From Bacteroides sp. UBA7333 (GTDB lineage: Bacteria > Bacteroidota > Bacteroidia > Bacteroidales > Bacteroidaceae), in contig DKPN01000046.1 of the NCBI GenBank assembly GCA_002471195.1, positions 1 through 11,261 of the forward strand: 11,261 bases of DNA, in the 5' to 3' direction. A model generated the notes under the pieces. The model had not been told where the DNA came from and searched no databases. It saw only the letters and a program-made list of their open reading frames with translations. This document shows, in pieces, positions 1 to 8,326 of the stretch; within the stretch, counting starts at the first letter, position 1, and every line of letters starts with the position of its first letter. The position numbers were made by a program, and so were the translations under genes.

Positions 1-92
1 CCGTATGCCGAACGGCACGTACGCACGTACGGTGGTGTGAGAGGTCGAAAATTAAAGTAGGAGAAAACTACTTTAATTTTCTCCTACTCGAT
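1..92 (+). mobile_element. 3' end of a group II intron (domains V and VI, partial)
   Basis: The window opens inside a group II intron whose remainder, presumably with its reverse transcriptase, lies to the left. Bases 1-32 resemble domain V: CCGTA pairs with TACGG and TGCC with GGCA, with a CG bulge on the 3' strand. Bases 39-89 form domain VI. A perfect 14-bp stem (47-60 with 68-81) sits on a basal helix (39-44 with 83-89). In that helix A86 is unpaired, the expected branch-point adenosine, six bases before a CGAT end at about 92. The GTGGTGTGAGAGGT stretch after domain V fits my recollection of Bacteroides introns. The intron appears to sit inside the IS end that follows. The exact 3' splice position is inferred from the branch-point distance. 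Confidence 0.78.
16..31 (+). repeat. 8-bp tandem duplication in intron domain V
   Basis: CACGTACG occurs twice back to back (16-23 and 24-31). With one copy removed, the sequence folds into a normal short domain V with a two-base bulge. With both, the 3' strand carries eight extra bases. It may disable the intron or be a sequencing or assembly error. Confidence 0.7.
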
Positions 93-126
93 TTTATATC
101 CAAGGTAGAATCGTGGAGACGCTTAC
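93..126. mobile_element. Terminus of an IS66-like insertion sequence (element extends left)
   Basis: Bases 104-126 are the exact reverse complement of 11239-11261. Read from the element's outer edge the repeat begins GTAAGCGTCTCC; IS66-family terminal repeats characteristically start with GTAA. The edge at 126 coincides with the point where homology of the following ABC gene begins, supporting a true insertion end. Bases 93-103 would be subterminal IS sequence between the end and the intron insertion point. IS66 elements usually duplicate 8 bp of target, so 127-134 should recur on the far side of the element, outside the window. The family is inferred from the terminal bases only; no transposase is visible. 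Confidence 0.62.
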
Positions 127-1589
127 CATTGATAACCGACTTCTTTGCCAAACTGTTCCGCCTGCCGATTTCATTCTTCGAGACAAGGACCACCGGGGAT
201 CTTTTGCAGCGTATCGTCGATCACCGCAGGGTGCAGGATTTTCTTACCGGACAGGTTCTCTCCGTCTTGTTCTCGGTAATGGTTTTGTGCATATTCATGG
301 GCGTCCTGTTTTCATATAACAGCTTCCTGTTCCTTGTCTTTCTGGCGGGAAGTGTCGGCTACGGCCTGTGGACCCTGTGTTTCCTGCATAAGCGCAAGTT
401 GTTCGACTATATGATTTTCGAGAAACAGTCGGCCAGCAATAATAAGGTATACCAGCTCCTTACTTTCATGCAGGAGATAAAGCTGCAAGGCGGCGAGGGA
501 AGGCGCGCCGGGGAATGGGAGGCGCTGCAAAAGGAGCTTCTTGACATCCAGATGAGGTCTTTGAGCCTGCAACAGTTCCAGCAGACGGGCGGGATATTTA
601 TCAGCCAGTCCAAGAACCTGATTGTGACGGTCATTGCCGCCGTTTCTGTCATTGAAGGAGAAATGACTTTGGGTATGCTGCTTGCCGTGCAATTCATCAT
701 CGGGCAGTTGAACATTCCGATTGAACAGCTGATGCAGTTTCTCTATAATTTCCAGAATGTGCGGCTAAGCATCGAGCGTATCAGCGCGATTCATGGGAAA
801 GCGGAGGAAAGAACGGGGAAAAAGATACCGGAACAGCCGGAGATTTCCCGAAAGGATATCCGGATTGAACACCTGGATTTTAAATATAACCTGCATGGCA
901 AAGCCAAGGTGCTGGATGACATGACGCTGACCATTCCGGCACAACGTACCACCGCCATCGTGGGCGCAAGTGGAAGCGGAAAAACCACCCTTGTCAAACT
1001 GTTGCTGGGCTATTTTGCTCCTACAAGCGGAAATATCTTCTTGGGAGACACTCCCTTGCAGGATTATGATATGACATCGTGGAGGCACAGCTGCGGTGTA
1101 GTGCTGCAAGACAGCCATGTGTTTTCCGAATCTCTGGCAAGGAATATAGCGGTGGAGGACAAGCATATAGACCGTACACGTCTCCGGACCGCCGCCCGTC
1201 AGGCCAACCTGGAAGAGTTCATAGAGAAACTGCCCTTGAAATACCAGACGATGGTGGGGGCTGAAGGCGTGGGGCTGAGCCGGGGACAGGAGCAGCGTAT
1301 CTTTATCGCCCGTGCGCTCTATAAGGACCCTTCGTTCGTGTTTCTTGATGAGGCTACCAACTCGCTGGATGCCAACAATGAGAGAATCATTACCGGGAAT
1401 CTGCTGGATTTCTGCAAAGGAAGGACAGTCCTGATAGTGGCCCACCGGTTAAGCACCATCCGTCATGCTGACAAGATAGTCGTTCTGCATAAAGGCAGGA
1501 TTGTCGAAGAAGGTACCCATGACGAATTGTGCGCCCGTCATGGGCATTATTATGAGTTGATTAATAACCAGTTGATTGCTATGGAATGA
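127..1589 (+). pseudogene. C39-type peptide ABC exporter, 5' part removed by IS insertion
   Basis: This is the C-terminal ~486 residues of a bacteriocin/peptide exporter resembling the intact one at 2447-4630. It matches that protein from about residue 245 to the end, roughly half to 60 percent identical by eye. The C39 peptidase domain and first membrane helices are absent. The nucleotide-binding domain is intact: counting from the TTG at 129, Walker A GASGSGKTT is at 279-287, signature LSRGQ at 383-387, Walker B VFLDEA at 404-409 and H-loop His 439. Bases 127-128 (CA) are the remains of a Ser codon, giving S-L-I-T-D-F-F beside S-L-V-S-D-F-F in the paralogue, so the IS interrupts the codon. 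TTG 129 is an internal Leu, not a likely start. No HlyD gene follows. Its base composition looks more GC-rich than the downstream operon. Confidence 0.85.
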
Positions 1590-1624
1590 AATTGCATTTT
1601 TATCAACGGGTAGAATACGATTAA

Positions 1625-2209
1625 CAGACACAATATACCGATTATAGTCCGTCACTTTTCAACCAGAGCAAGCCCAACAAGTTCAGCCGCACGATGGAAC
1701 TGATAGACAAGGAAGTCAATAATTCCAAGGAGGATTTTATCCTGCATTTCAAAAACAAGTACAGCAATGCCTATCCCGAGGTATGGATGCTTGTGGAGAT
1801 ATTGCCGATGGGGGTTGTGACCCGTATCTATGAGAATATCAAATCCAACCCTTTGAAGAAAAAGATTGTAGCCTGCTATGACCTGCCTGTCCTTGTTTTT
1901 ACTTCGTGGCTGACTGTCATAACCCTTACAAGGAATTCATGTTGCCATCATGCATGGGTATGGAACAGGCAATATGCCGTCACCCCGATGGTAGCTCGGA
2001 AGATGAAACGTTCTTGGATAAGCGATGCCGTACCGCCGCACAGAACATTTTATGAAATTTGCATCATCAAATGGTTTGTTGACATCATATCGCCGGGCAA
2101 CGACATGAAACAACATTTCCATAAGCTGTTGGGGCAATACCCGAATGTTGACGGCAAGGCAATGGGCATTCCCCCGAACTGGCAGGACGAACCTTTGTGG
2201 AGAATATAA
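1625..2209 (+). pseudogene. Abi_2 (AbiD/AbiF, HEPN) family protein, C-terminal fragment
   Basis: The translated C-terminal two thirds resembles Abi_2 abortive-infection proteins, which belong to the HEPN ribonuclease superfamily and act in phage defence. Recognisable pieces, counted from ATG 1694, are KEDFILHFKNKY, PEVWMLVEILPMG, and TRNSCCHHAWVWNR with the HEPN R-x4-H motif (R80 to H85). The C-terminal stretch ends naturally with GIPPNWQDEPLW. Family-like sequence continues in frame upstream of ATG 1694 (YTDYSPSLFNQSKPNKFSR) to a stop at 1622-1624, so the true protein began further upstream. Abi_2 proteins are usually near 300 residues and the N-terminal portion is missing. I read it as a degraded gene that kept the catalytic motif. 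A shortened 171-residue product from ATG 1694 remains possible. Confidence 0.7.
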
Positions 2210-2223
2210 AATCCACCTTTCAT

Positions 2224-2445
2224 TTATATCCCTTTTTGGGAAAAGAACAGATGTTGGAAGATGGTTTCGCCCGCCCCATACGGATAGGGTACGAGAAATA
2301 CTACCAACATGAGTATGACAAGAATTATTATTGTAATGGCGAAGCCCCAGCGTACCAAGGCTGTAGGAATCGTACCGATAATGTTACGTACCTTTTCCGA
2401 ACGGAGTTCAATCCGATCGGAACTATAATCTTTATTTGTTTCCAT
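2224..2445 (-). CDS. Short HlyD-like membrane fusion protein (N-terminal stump)
   Basis: The first ~55 of 73 residues look like the N-terminus of HlyD-type adaptors that accompany C39 exporters in Bacteroidales. There is a charged cytoplasmic start with RIELRSEKV, then IPTALVRWG and a single membrane helix at about residues 32-52 ending in PYP. Full adaptors are several hundred residues with a periplasmic coiled coil and barrel-sandwich domain; none of that is here. The final ~18 residues have no pattern I recognise. ATG 2445 follows the exporter stop by one base, so it is translated from the same message. It is most simply a truncated adaptor whose 3' part was replaced by the DNA carrying the Abi fragment, with the break near 2280. 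A naturally short membrane protein cannot be excluded. Confidence 0.6.
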   Translation of the reverse strand: METNKDYSSDRIELRSEKVRNIIGTIPTALVRWGFAITIIILVILMLVVFLVPYPYGAGETIFQHLFFSQKGI

Positions 2446-2446
2446 A

Positions 2447-4630
2447 TCAATTACCTAATTCAAGTTGGTTCTTCACTAAATTATAATACGTTCCCTGTTT
2501 CTCTATGAGAGAAGCATGGTTTCCCGTTTCCACCACTTTGCCATTGTCAAGCACAATTATCTGGTCGGCGTTCTTAACTGTTGAAAGCCGATGGGCAACG
2601 ACTATGACTGTACGTCCTTTATAAAACTCATTCAGATTTTCCACAATAGCCTTTTCATTTTTTGCATCAAGGGCATTGGTGGCTTCATCAAGAAATATGT
2701 AGGCAGGATTCTTGTAAACGGCACGCGCTATAAGGATGCGCTGCTTCTGTCCTTGACTCAACCCGACACCGTCCCTGCCGATTTGAGTGTTGTATTTCAG
2801 GGGAAGTCCCATTACATAGTCATGTATGTTAGCTATCCGAGCTGCCTGTTCCAAACGCTCCACATCGACCTCGCAATCATCCACCGCAATGTTTCTTGCT
2901 ATAGATTCCGAGAAAATCACACCGTCCTGCATGACCACGCCACATTGCCTGCGCCACCATTTGAGATTGTAATTGTTAATATTCTTACCTGCTATCAAGA
3001 TATTGCCTGTCATTACTGGATAATAGCCCAACATCAGTTTTATCAATGTGGTCTTTCCGCTTCCACTCGCTCCTACGATAGCCGTAATTTTCCCTTCGGG
3101 AATTGTGAAAGATACATCTTCAAGTGTTTTCCGCAACGCATGTGGATCGTATTTGAAATAAATGTGTACTAACTGGATGTATCTTTTTCCACCAAACTGC
3201 ATGAACTGTTCGCTTCCGGCTTCCTCATCCTTTGTGTCATGAATCTCATTAATTCGTTCAAGCGAAATCTTCACGTCCTGAAGCGAGTAAATAAAATTCA
3301 TCAGTTGTTCTATTGGTGAATTGAGTTGTCCTACAATATATTGTATAGCGAGCATGGCTCCCAGCGTGATTCTGCCATCAATAACAGCAGTAGCAGCAAG
3401 CACGGTGATAAACACGTTTTTCAGCTCATTAATAAAAATGCTTCCTGCTTCTTGTGTTTGCTGTAGCTTGAGTGACTTCATCTGTACAGCAAACAGATCA
3501 GCCTGTACGTCCTCCCATTCCCAGCGTCTGCGCCGTTCGCAATCTTGCAACTTAATTTCCTGCATTGAAGTAATGAACTGATACGTCTTATTCTGATTAA
3601 CAGCCTGTTGCTCAAATAATTCGTAGTCGATCACCTTTCTTCTCTGCATGAATTGCGCAATCCATATACTGTAGATTACGCTTCCTAACAGAAATATTCC
3701 GCAAATAACAGAATCGTATACCAGCAACACGATGCCGAACACTCCAAAGCTGAGCAATGTGAACATCACACTCAGCACCTGCGTGGTAAGAAAGGACTGT
3801 ACTCTACTGTGATCGTTCATGCGTTGTAGCAAGTCACCCATTAATTTGGTATCAAAGAATGACATAGGCAGACGTAGTAGTTTGATGAAAAAATCGCTCA
3901 CCAGCGAAATGTTAGTTCGCATGGAGATGTGGAGCAAGATCTGACGGCGGACGAAGTCAGTAGCGGTACGTCCTATCACAATCATCAGCTCACCCAACAG
4001 AATCAGCCCGATTAATCCCACATCCTTATGGCAAATACCGATGTCCACAATACCCTGTGTGAGAAACGGCATGATAAGTTGTAGTATACATCCCAACAAC
4101 AGACCACAAAATATCTGAAAAAAATACTTATGATACTGTCGGAGATAACTCCACAGAAATGCGAACGATTCTCTTTTTTCACATCTACCCTTCTGGCTAT
4201 AGAACTCAGGAGTGGGAGATAGTATCATGGCAATACCCTTGTCCTCTCCCTGCGACTTTGTGCTTATCCAGTGTGTGGTAAACTCCTCTTCTTCCATCTG
4301 TACTCGCCCTTTGCCGGGGTCTGCCAAATAGTATTTTTTCTGCTTGACACGATATAGTATCACAAAGTGGTTCTGGTTCCAGTGCAAAATACAAGGCAGG
4401 GCTTCGGGAGTGAGTTGTTTTACCGTCAGCCTTCCACATACAGCATGAATCCCAATATTTTCGGCCGCCTGACTGATACCCAGTAAAGAAATTCCTTCTG
4501 TAGTAGCATAACACATTTCAGTAAGTTGATCAAGCGTATACTTTCTACCATAATATTCACATATCATTTGCAGACATGTAATGCCGCACTGCATGGAATC
4601 ATGTTGGAGATGAATTGGAAATATTTTCAT
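2447..4630 (-). CDS. Peptidase-containing (C39) ABC exporter of the peptide product
   Basis: This 727-residue inner-membrane protein should cut the leader of a Gly-Gly precursor and export the mature peptide. The N-terminal C39 peptidase (about 1-140) has its catalytic set: Cys15 in QCGITCL, His88 in NHFVIL and Asp104 in LADPGKG. Membrane helices follow at about 165-450. The nucleotide-binding domain has Walker A GASGSGKTT at 520-528, Q-loop Gln568, signature LSQGQ at 624-628, Walker B YIFLDEA at 644-650 and H-loop His680. Length is typical and no lesion is visible. It lies 16 nt after the outer-membrane protein gene and one nt before the HlyD-like gene, so transcription is presumably from the precursor promoter. 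The matching substrate is the GG-leader peptide at 8327-8512. Confidence 0.95.
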   Translation of the reverse strand: MKIFPIHLQHDSMQCGITCLQMICEYYGRKYTLDQLTEMCYATTEGISLLGISQAAENIGIHAVCGRLTVKQLTPEALPCILHWNQNHFVILYRVKQKKYYLADPGKGRVQMEEEEFTTHWISTKSQGEDKGIAMILSPTPEFYSQKGRCEKRESFAFLWSYLRQYHKYFFQIFCGLLLGCILQLIMPFLTQGIVDIGICHKDVGLIGLILLGELMIVIGRTATDFVRRQILLHISMRTNISLVSDFFIKLLRLPMSFFDTKLMGDLLQRMNDHSRVQSFLTTQVLSVMFTLLSFGVFGIVLLVYDSVICGIFLLGSVIYSIWIAQFMQRRKVIDYELFEQQAVNQNKTYQFITSMQEIKLQDCERRRRWEWEDVQADLFAVQMKSLKLQQTQEAGSIFINELKNVFITVLAATAVIDGRITLGAMLAIQYIVGQLNSPIEQLMNFIYSLQDVKISLERINEIHDTKDEEAGSEQFMQFGGKRYIQLVHIYFKYDPHALRKTLEDVSFTIPEGKITAIVGASGSGKTTLIKLMLGYYPVMTGNILIAGKNINNYNLKWWRRQCGVVMQDGVIFSESIARNIAVDDCEVDVERLEQAARIANIHDYVMGLPLKYNTQIGRDGVGLSQGQKQRILIARAVYKNPAYIFLDEATNALDAKNEKAIVENLNEFYKGRTVIVVAHRLSTVKNADQIIVLDNGKVVETGNHASLIEKQGTYYNLVKNQLELGN

Positions 4631-4646
4631 ATTAGATTAATGTTGA

Positions 4647-6938
4647 TTAAAATCTTTCTTTTTCATCTTCGCCTGCACCATCCCCTTTATATTTGCTACG
4701 TGTGTAGTTGAATCTATAGACAATGCTTACTTGAAAATTACGGCTATCGCTGTAATTTCGGATATTCATACTCATGTTGTTACCGTAGTAAATGCTGGAG
4801 TTGTAGCTACTCTTGAAAATATCATTGGCTTGCAAACTGAGTGAAAGCTGGTTTCTAAGGAAATTTTTATTAATCCTCAAATCAAGTCTGTTACTGCGCT
4901 TTACAAGAATGGCACCGCTATGACCGCTGGTGTTATAACTGTAGTTTATTCCAATTATCCACTTTTGAGGCAGGGAGAACGAGTTGTTCAGCTTGAACAA
5001 AAACATAGGCTTTTCCAACTTTTCAGTTACCCTGATTAATTTATTATCAAGAAATTGCTTATTTACGCTTACGCTGTATGTAGGTTCCCAACACCCGAAA
5101 CGAGGAGAGAGACTGAGCATTGCGTTTATTTCCTCCACTTTATCAATGTTGGCATACGTAAACAGAATCGCATTATTATTGTAAGGTTTATCTATGTTCA
5201 GTATTTCATCGTTTTTGTGAACATATCCCGCTGCAAAGTATATCCATTCGTACATCATTTCCAGATTCAAGTTGTGGTAAATGGACGGTTGGAGTAAAGG
5301 GTTTCCTCCTTCGTATGTATATTGGTCGTCGTATTGTACATTACTTGCCAGCATATAATAGGAAGGACGTGTCATTTTGGCTCCGTAACTCAGTTGTGCC
5401 TGAAACTTCTCTCCTCCATAACCCACGGAGGCTTCGGGTAGCCATTTGTTGTATGTTCTGCTCTGTTCTTTTATTTTTGTTTCTTTCTGATAGTAGTCTG
5501 AGCGAGTGAATTGGTAACGTATTCCTGCCGACAGTGTCCATGCCTTCCACTGTAAACTGTATTTGGCAAAAGCAGCCGTATTGCTTTCATTTATCCGGTC
5601 GTCGGTGTCGTTAAGCAACTGTTCCGCGTTTACAAATGTTTCGTTCCGACGTGTGTACGTGTATTCACTTCCTGCTTCAATCTGTCCGCTGCCCAATGGA
5701 TATGAAAGTATGATTTTCGAGGCCAGCAGTTTGTTACTCGCACGATTTGTCGTGGTGATATAGGTTGGCTCTTCCCCCTCGGCTTGTTGTGTGGTAAGTT
5801 GGTCCTTCATACTTTTTCTATAGAGATAATCGAAATTGTAATCAATTTGCAGATTTCCCACTTTGCCGTTATAATAGGTATTCAACTGATGGTCTGTACC
5901 TTTGGGCATATTACCATCGTGTTTGTAGTTCACGTTTTGCATAGCGGCTTCTAATTCCGAAACTGTATTGTACATGTTTGTTACATAGTTTCCGGGTTCG
6001 CGGTCAATGGTATAGGTAGCTCCGATAGAATGGTTGTCGTTGAATTCGTAGTTGAATCCTGCTGAACCATATATCTGCTGTGTATGCGTCAGCATATTTG
6101 TGTTACTGTTCTGTTCCAGTTTGTCATATATGGTTTGTTCGGTAGTCTGTGTTTGTTTCAGATACATATTCTTGTAATACAGGGTAGTGAACAAGTCCAA
6201 TTTGTCTTTCCGATAATTCAGAGAGACTTGTTCAATGAATCCGCTCCGGGACGCTTGCTTGTAAGAACTTCTCACCAATCCTCCAAAGCCTTCGCCGGCT
6301 TTTCTTTTTGTTTTTATCTGTATGACAGCTTTGACCTCGTTATCATATTGTGCTCCAGGATTCGTAATGACTTTTACGCTTAGAACATCTTCAGAACTGA
6401 GTGTTTCCAGTTCGACGGTATTGTGTACTTCCTTTCCGTTTATATAGATGAGTGGTGTCCCTTTTCCGAATACAGTGAAGTTTCCGTTACTTCCTTGTAC
6501 ATTGGGAAGCTGTTCCAGAATATCGTTGCCAGTTCCCGCTTTACTAAGCAGAGTACCGGTCACATTGGTTAGTAAACCTTCGGAACTTAATTTGAACTTA
6601 GGCACTGTAACAGTAACTTCATTAAGTTGTACAGTCGAAGGAATAAGTTGAATTGTTCCCACATTATTGCTGCGACAACTCAGGTATTTGTCTTCATATC
6701 CTACAAACGATATTTTCAACAAAGCTTCATGTGGGGATTTTACAGGCAGAGGCAAACTGAAATTTCCCTGTGTATCACTGGTTACTCCAGATATAAATAG
6801 AGAGTCGGAGGTCAACGCTACGATATTTGCATATTCAATCGGTTGGTTTTCCGTATCTGTTATTCTGCCAATTATGTTTTGTCCGTAGCTAACAAATGAA
6901 CTCAAAACTAATAGAACTGAAAGTAAGTTTCGTTTCAT
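4647..6938 (-). CDS. Outer-membrane beta-barrel protein with CarboxypepD-regulatory-like N-domain
   Basis: The 763-residue protein starts with a signal peptide (about 1-19, ending SYGQ). Then come a carboxypeptidase-regulatory-like beta-sandwich (about 21-110, IIGRITDTENQPIEYANI), a plug-like region (about 115-215, including GNDILEQLPNVQGSNGN and YINGKEV) and a long series of alternating strands to the end. This is the layout of outer-membrane beta-barrel family proteins related to TonB-dependent receptors. I see no clear TonB box. Its ATG overlaps the stop of the radical SAM gene (ATGA at 6935-6938), implying translational coupling, and it lies directly before the exporter gene. The position suggests an outer-membrane exit, uptake or immunity role for the modified peptide; that role is inferred. 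Confidence 0.9.
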   Translation of the reverse strand: MKRNLLSVLLVLSSFVSYGQNIIGRITDTENQPIEYANIVALTSDSLFISGVTSDTQGNFSLPLPVKSPHEALLKISFVGYEDKYLSCRSNNVGTIQLIPSTVQLNEVTVTVPKFKLSSEGLLTNVTGTLLSKAGTGNDILEQLPNVQGSNGNFTVFGKGTPLIYINGKEVHNTVELETLSSEDVLSVKVITNPGAQYDNEVKAVIQIKTKRKAGEGFGGLVRSSYKQASRSGFIEQVSLNYRKDKLDLFTTLYYKNMYLKQTQTTEQTIYDKLEQNSNTNMLTHTQQIYGSAGFNYEFNDNHSIGATYTIDREPGNYVTNMYNTVSELEAAMQNVNYKHDGNMPKGTDHQLNTYYNGKVGNLQIDYNFDYLYRKSMKDQLTTQQAEGEEPTYITTTNRASNKLLASKIILSYPLGSGQIEAGSEYTYTRRNETFVNAEQLLNDTDDRINESNTAAFAKYSLQWKAWTLSAGIRYQFTRSDYYQKETKIKEQSRTYNKWLPEASVGYGGEKFQAQLSYGAKMTRPSYYMLASNVQYDDQYTYEGGNPLLQPSIYHNLNLEMMYEWIYFAAGYVHKNDEILNIDKPYNNNAILFTYANIDKVEEINAMLSLSPRFGCWEPTYSVSVNKQFLDNKLIRVTEKLEKPMFLFKLNNSFSLPQKWIIGINYSYNTSGHSGAILVKRSNRLDLRINKNFLRNQLSLSLQANDIFKSSYNSSIYYGNNMSMNIRNYSDSRNFQVSIVYRFNYTRSKYKGDGAGEDEKERF

Positions 6939-8254
6939 ACATAAAGCTGTTTTAATGTATTTGACTTTTCTTGTTTTTCTAATGATTTAATCAATGCTTT
7001 TTCCAGATTACTCCTTTCTTTGAATTGGGAACAAATATTAAATCTTCCATTTTCAAATATATTTTTATATTGATACCAAGCACATCCTCCACTACAAACA
7101 GGAAATAAAAGACAATCCTTACATTGGGAATTGGAAAAAGGAGTTGTTTCATTCATGTACCGATAGAGTAAAGGTTTATTTGTTATTTGTTTTTTATTGA
7201 TGTAACCTACAATTTTTTCTGTATTGCTAACATCGTTCCAGCATTTATAAATCTCTCCTTCAGGTCCAATTATATATGAATTAAGTTTGTTAATCATACA
7301 TCCTTTAGACGCTTTTTGAGGAAAAAAATTAACATTACCCCCTAAGTCTTTAATTTTCTCGTAAAAGTTGCAAATATACTGACTATCGATAGAGTGATAA
7401 CATAGCGAATGATGGTCAGGAGTTTCTTCTCTGATAAATCCAGGATAAATAGTTATTGTTTTTTCCTTAAATTCGTTGCTGAACTTATTATAAATTTCAA
7501 AGAAATCTTTTTCATTATTTCTATTGATATTGACTCGGATTGCAATGTGGCAATCAGGTAAGTTTTCAGCCGCTTTTCTTATATTATCAACAATCATGTG
7601 GAATGTACCTTGCTTGTTTTTTTTGAGATAACGGGTTTGATTATGATGTTCCTCAATACCATCTAATGTGATTTGCATCTCATTGAGATGTGTTTCACGA
7701 AAGAAATCTATCATTTCTTGATTTAGGAGATAACCATTTGTTACGATTTCATGTTTTTCGATATTCACTTTGGTCTGATTTATAAGTTTATTATAAATAG
7801 ATTTTATATTTTTAAATGCGACAAGTGGTTCTCCTCCATACCATGTAAGTGCTATGTTACTTGCAGAATGTGCGTTTACGAAATCAATCAATTCGTTTTC
7901 TATGTTTTCACTTATAAGTTTGGGATGTTTTTTACTCTCGAAACAATAAGGACAATCAAAATTACATCCCGTAAATGGAACAATAACCAGTCCCATGTGT
8001 TCTTTCTCATAGGAGGCTGATAAAAAACGCATTTTCATTTCATTATAATACATATATTTTTTATCAGATTCGACTAAGATTCCTTTCTCAATTAAAACTT
8101 TCTGAGAATTGTGCGGGATAGAATTAAAATCCCGATTGTATAATAGACTATATAGTCTTTCAGATATATTCGCTATTATGCCATGTTCACTATTATATAG
8201 ATAAAAAGAATCGGCATATTGAAAGATGTATGTGTATATAGACAGTTGCATCAT
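6935..8254 (-). CDS. Radical SAM/SPASM peptide maturase, GG-Bacteroidales type
   Basis: This enzyme of 439 residues should use S-adenosylmethionine and a [4Fe-4S] cluster to modify the neighbouring precursor by radical chemistry. Residues from ATG 8254: the radical SAM motif CNFDCPYC has Cys97, Cys101 and Cys104. The SAM-binding GGEP is at 140-143. The C-terminal SPASM region carries Cys319 (KGCMIN), Cys338 (YKCWND), Cys378 and 381 (CKDC), Cys387, Cys391 (SGGC) and Cys408, enough for auxiliary clusters. Related maturases begin M-x-L-S-x-Y-T, which fits ATG 8254 or the adjacent ATG 8251. An upstream TTG at 8299 lies in a hairpin and is unlikely. Modification type cannot be read from the sequence. 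The gene is visibly AT-rich and is coupled to the outer-membrane gene by ATGA. Confidence 0.93.
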   Translation of the reverse strand: MMQLSIYTYIFQYADSFYLYNSEHGIIANISERLYSLLYNRDFNSIPHNSQKVLIEKGILVESDKKYMYYNEMKMRFLSASYEKEHMGLVIVPFTGCNFDCPYCFESKKHPKLISENIENELIDFVNAHSASNIALTWYGGEPLVAFKNIKSIYNKLINQTKVNIEKHEIVTNGYLLNQEMIDFFRETHLNEMQITLDGIEEHHNQTRYLKKNKQGTFHMIVDNIRKAAENLPDCHIAIRVNINRNNEKDFFEIYNKFSNEFKEKTITIYPGFIREETPDHHSLCYHSIDSQYICNFYEKIKDLGGNVNFFPQKASKGCMINKLNSYIIGPEGEIYKCWNDVSNTEKIVGYINKKQITNKPLLYRYMNETTPFSNSQCKDCLLFPVCSGGCAWYQYKNIFENGRFNICSQFKERSNLEKALIKSLEKQEKSNTLKQLYV

Positions 8255-8270
8255 ATTGCAAAATATTAGA

Positions 8271-8312
8271 AGATTCTGCCTTCTGTATTTGTAATACAAG
8301 AAGACAGAATCT
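8271..8312 (-). promoter_or_regulatory. Hairpin between precursor and maturase genes
   Basis: In the minus-strand transcript AGATTCTG-T-CTTCT-T-GTAT pairs with ATAC-AGAAG-G-CAGAATCT: about 18 pairs with one G-U and one bulged base, and a 5-base loop (8289-8293). It begins 15 bases after the precursor stop and ends 16 bases before the maturase ATG. Only a weak U-rich run follows, so it could be a partial terminator, a processing site, or a stabiliser of the precursor message. Any of these would give more precursor than enzyme. Confidence 0.75.
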
Positions 8313-8326
8313 GATTTAAAGATTTA

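Noticed and set aside
113..319. 68-codon plus-strand frame starting in the IS end
   Set aside because: It overlaps the exporter remnant in another frame; the overlapping frame has clear family homology and this one has none.
1609..1624. GGTAGAATACGATTAAC after the exporter remnant, resembling part of the IS terminal repeat
   Set aside because: Only about nine bases match and the remainder diverges; not enough to call another IS end.
129..4630. The two exporter copies as recently duplicated inverted repeats able to recombine
   Set aside because: They differ at many codons and only about half of the residues agree by eye, so they are old paralogues.
8255..8299. TTG 8299 as the radical SAM start
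   Set aside because: It lies in the stem-loop, and family members begin M-x-L-S-x-Y-T, matching ATG 8254/8251.
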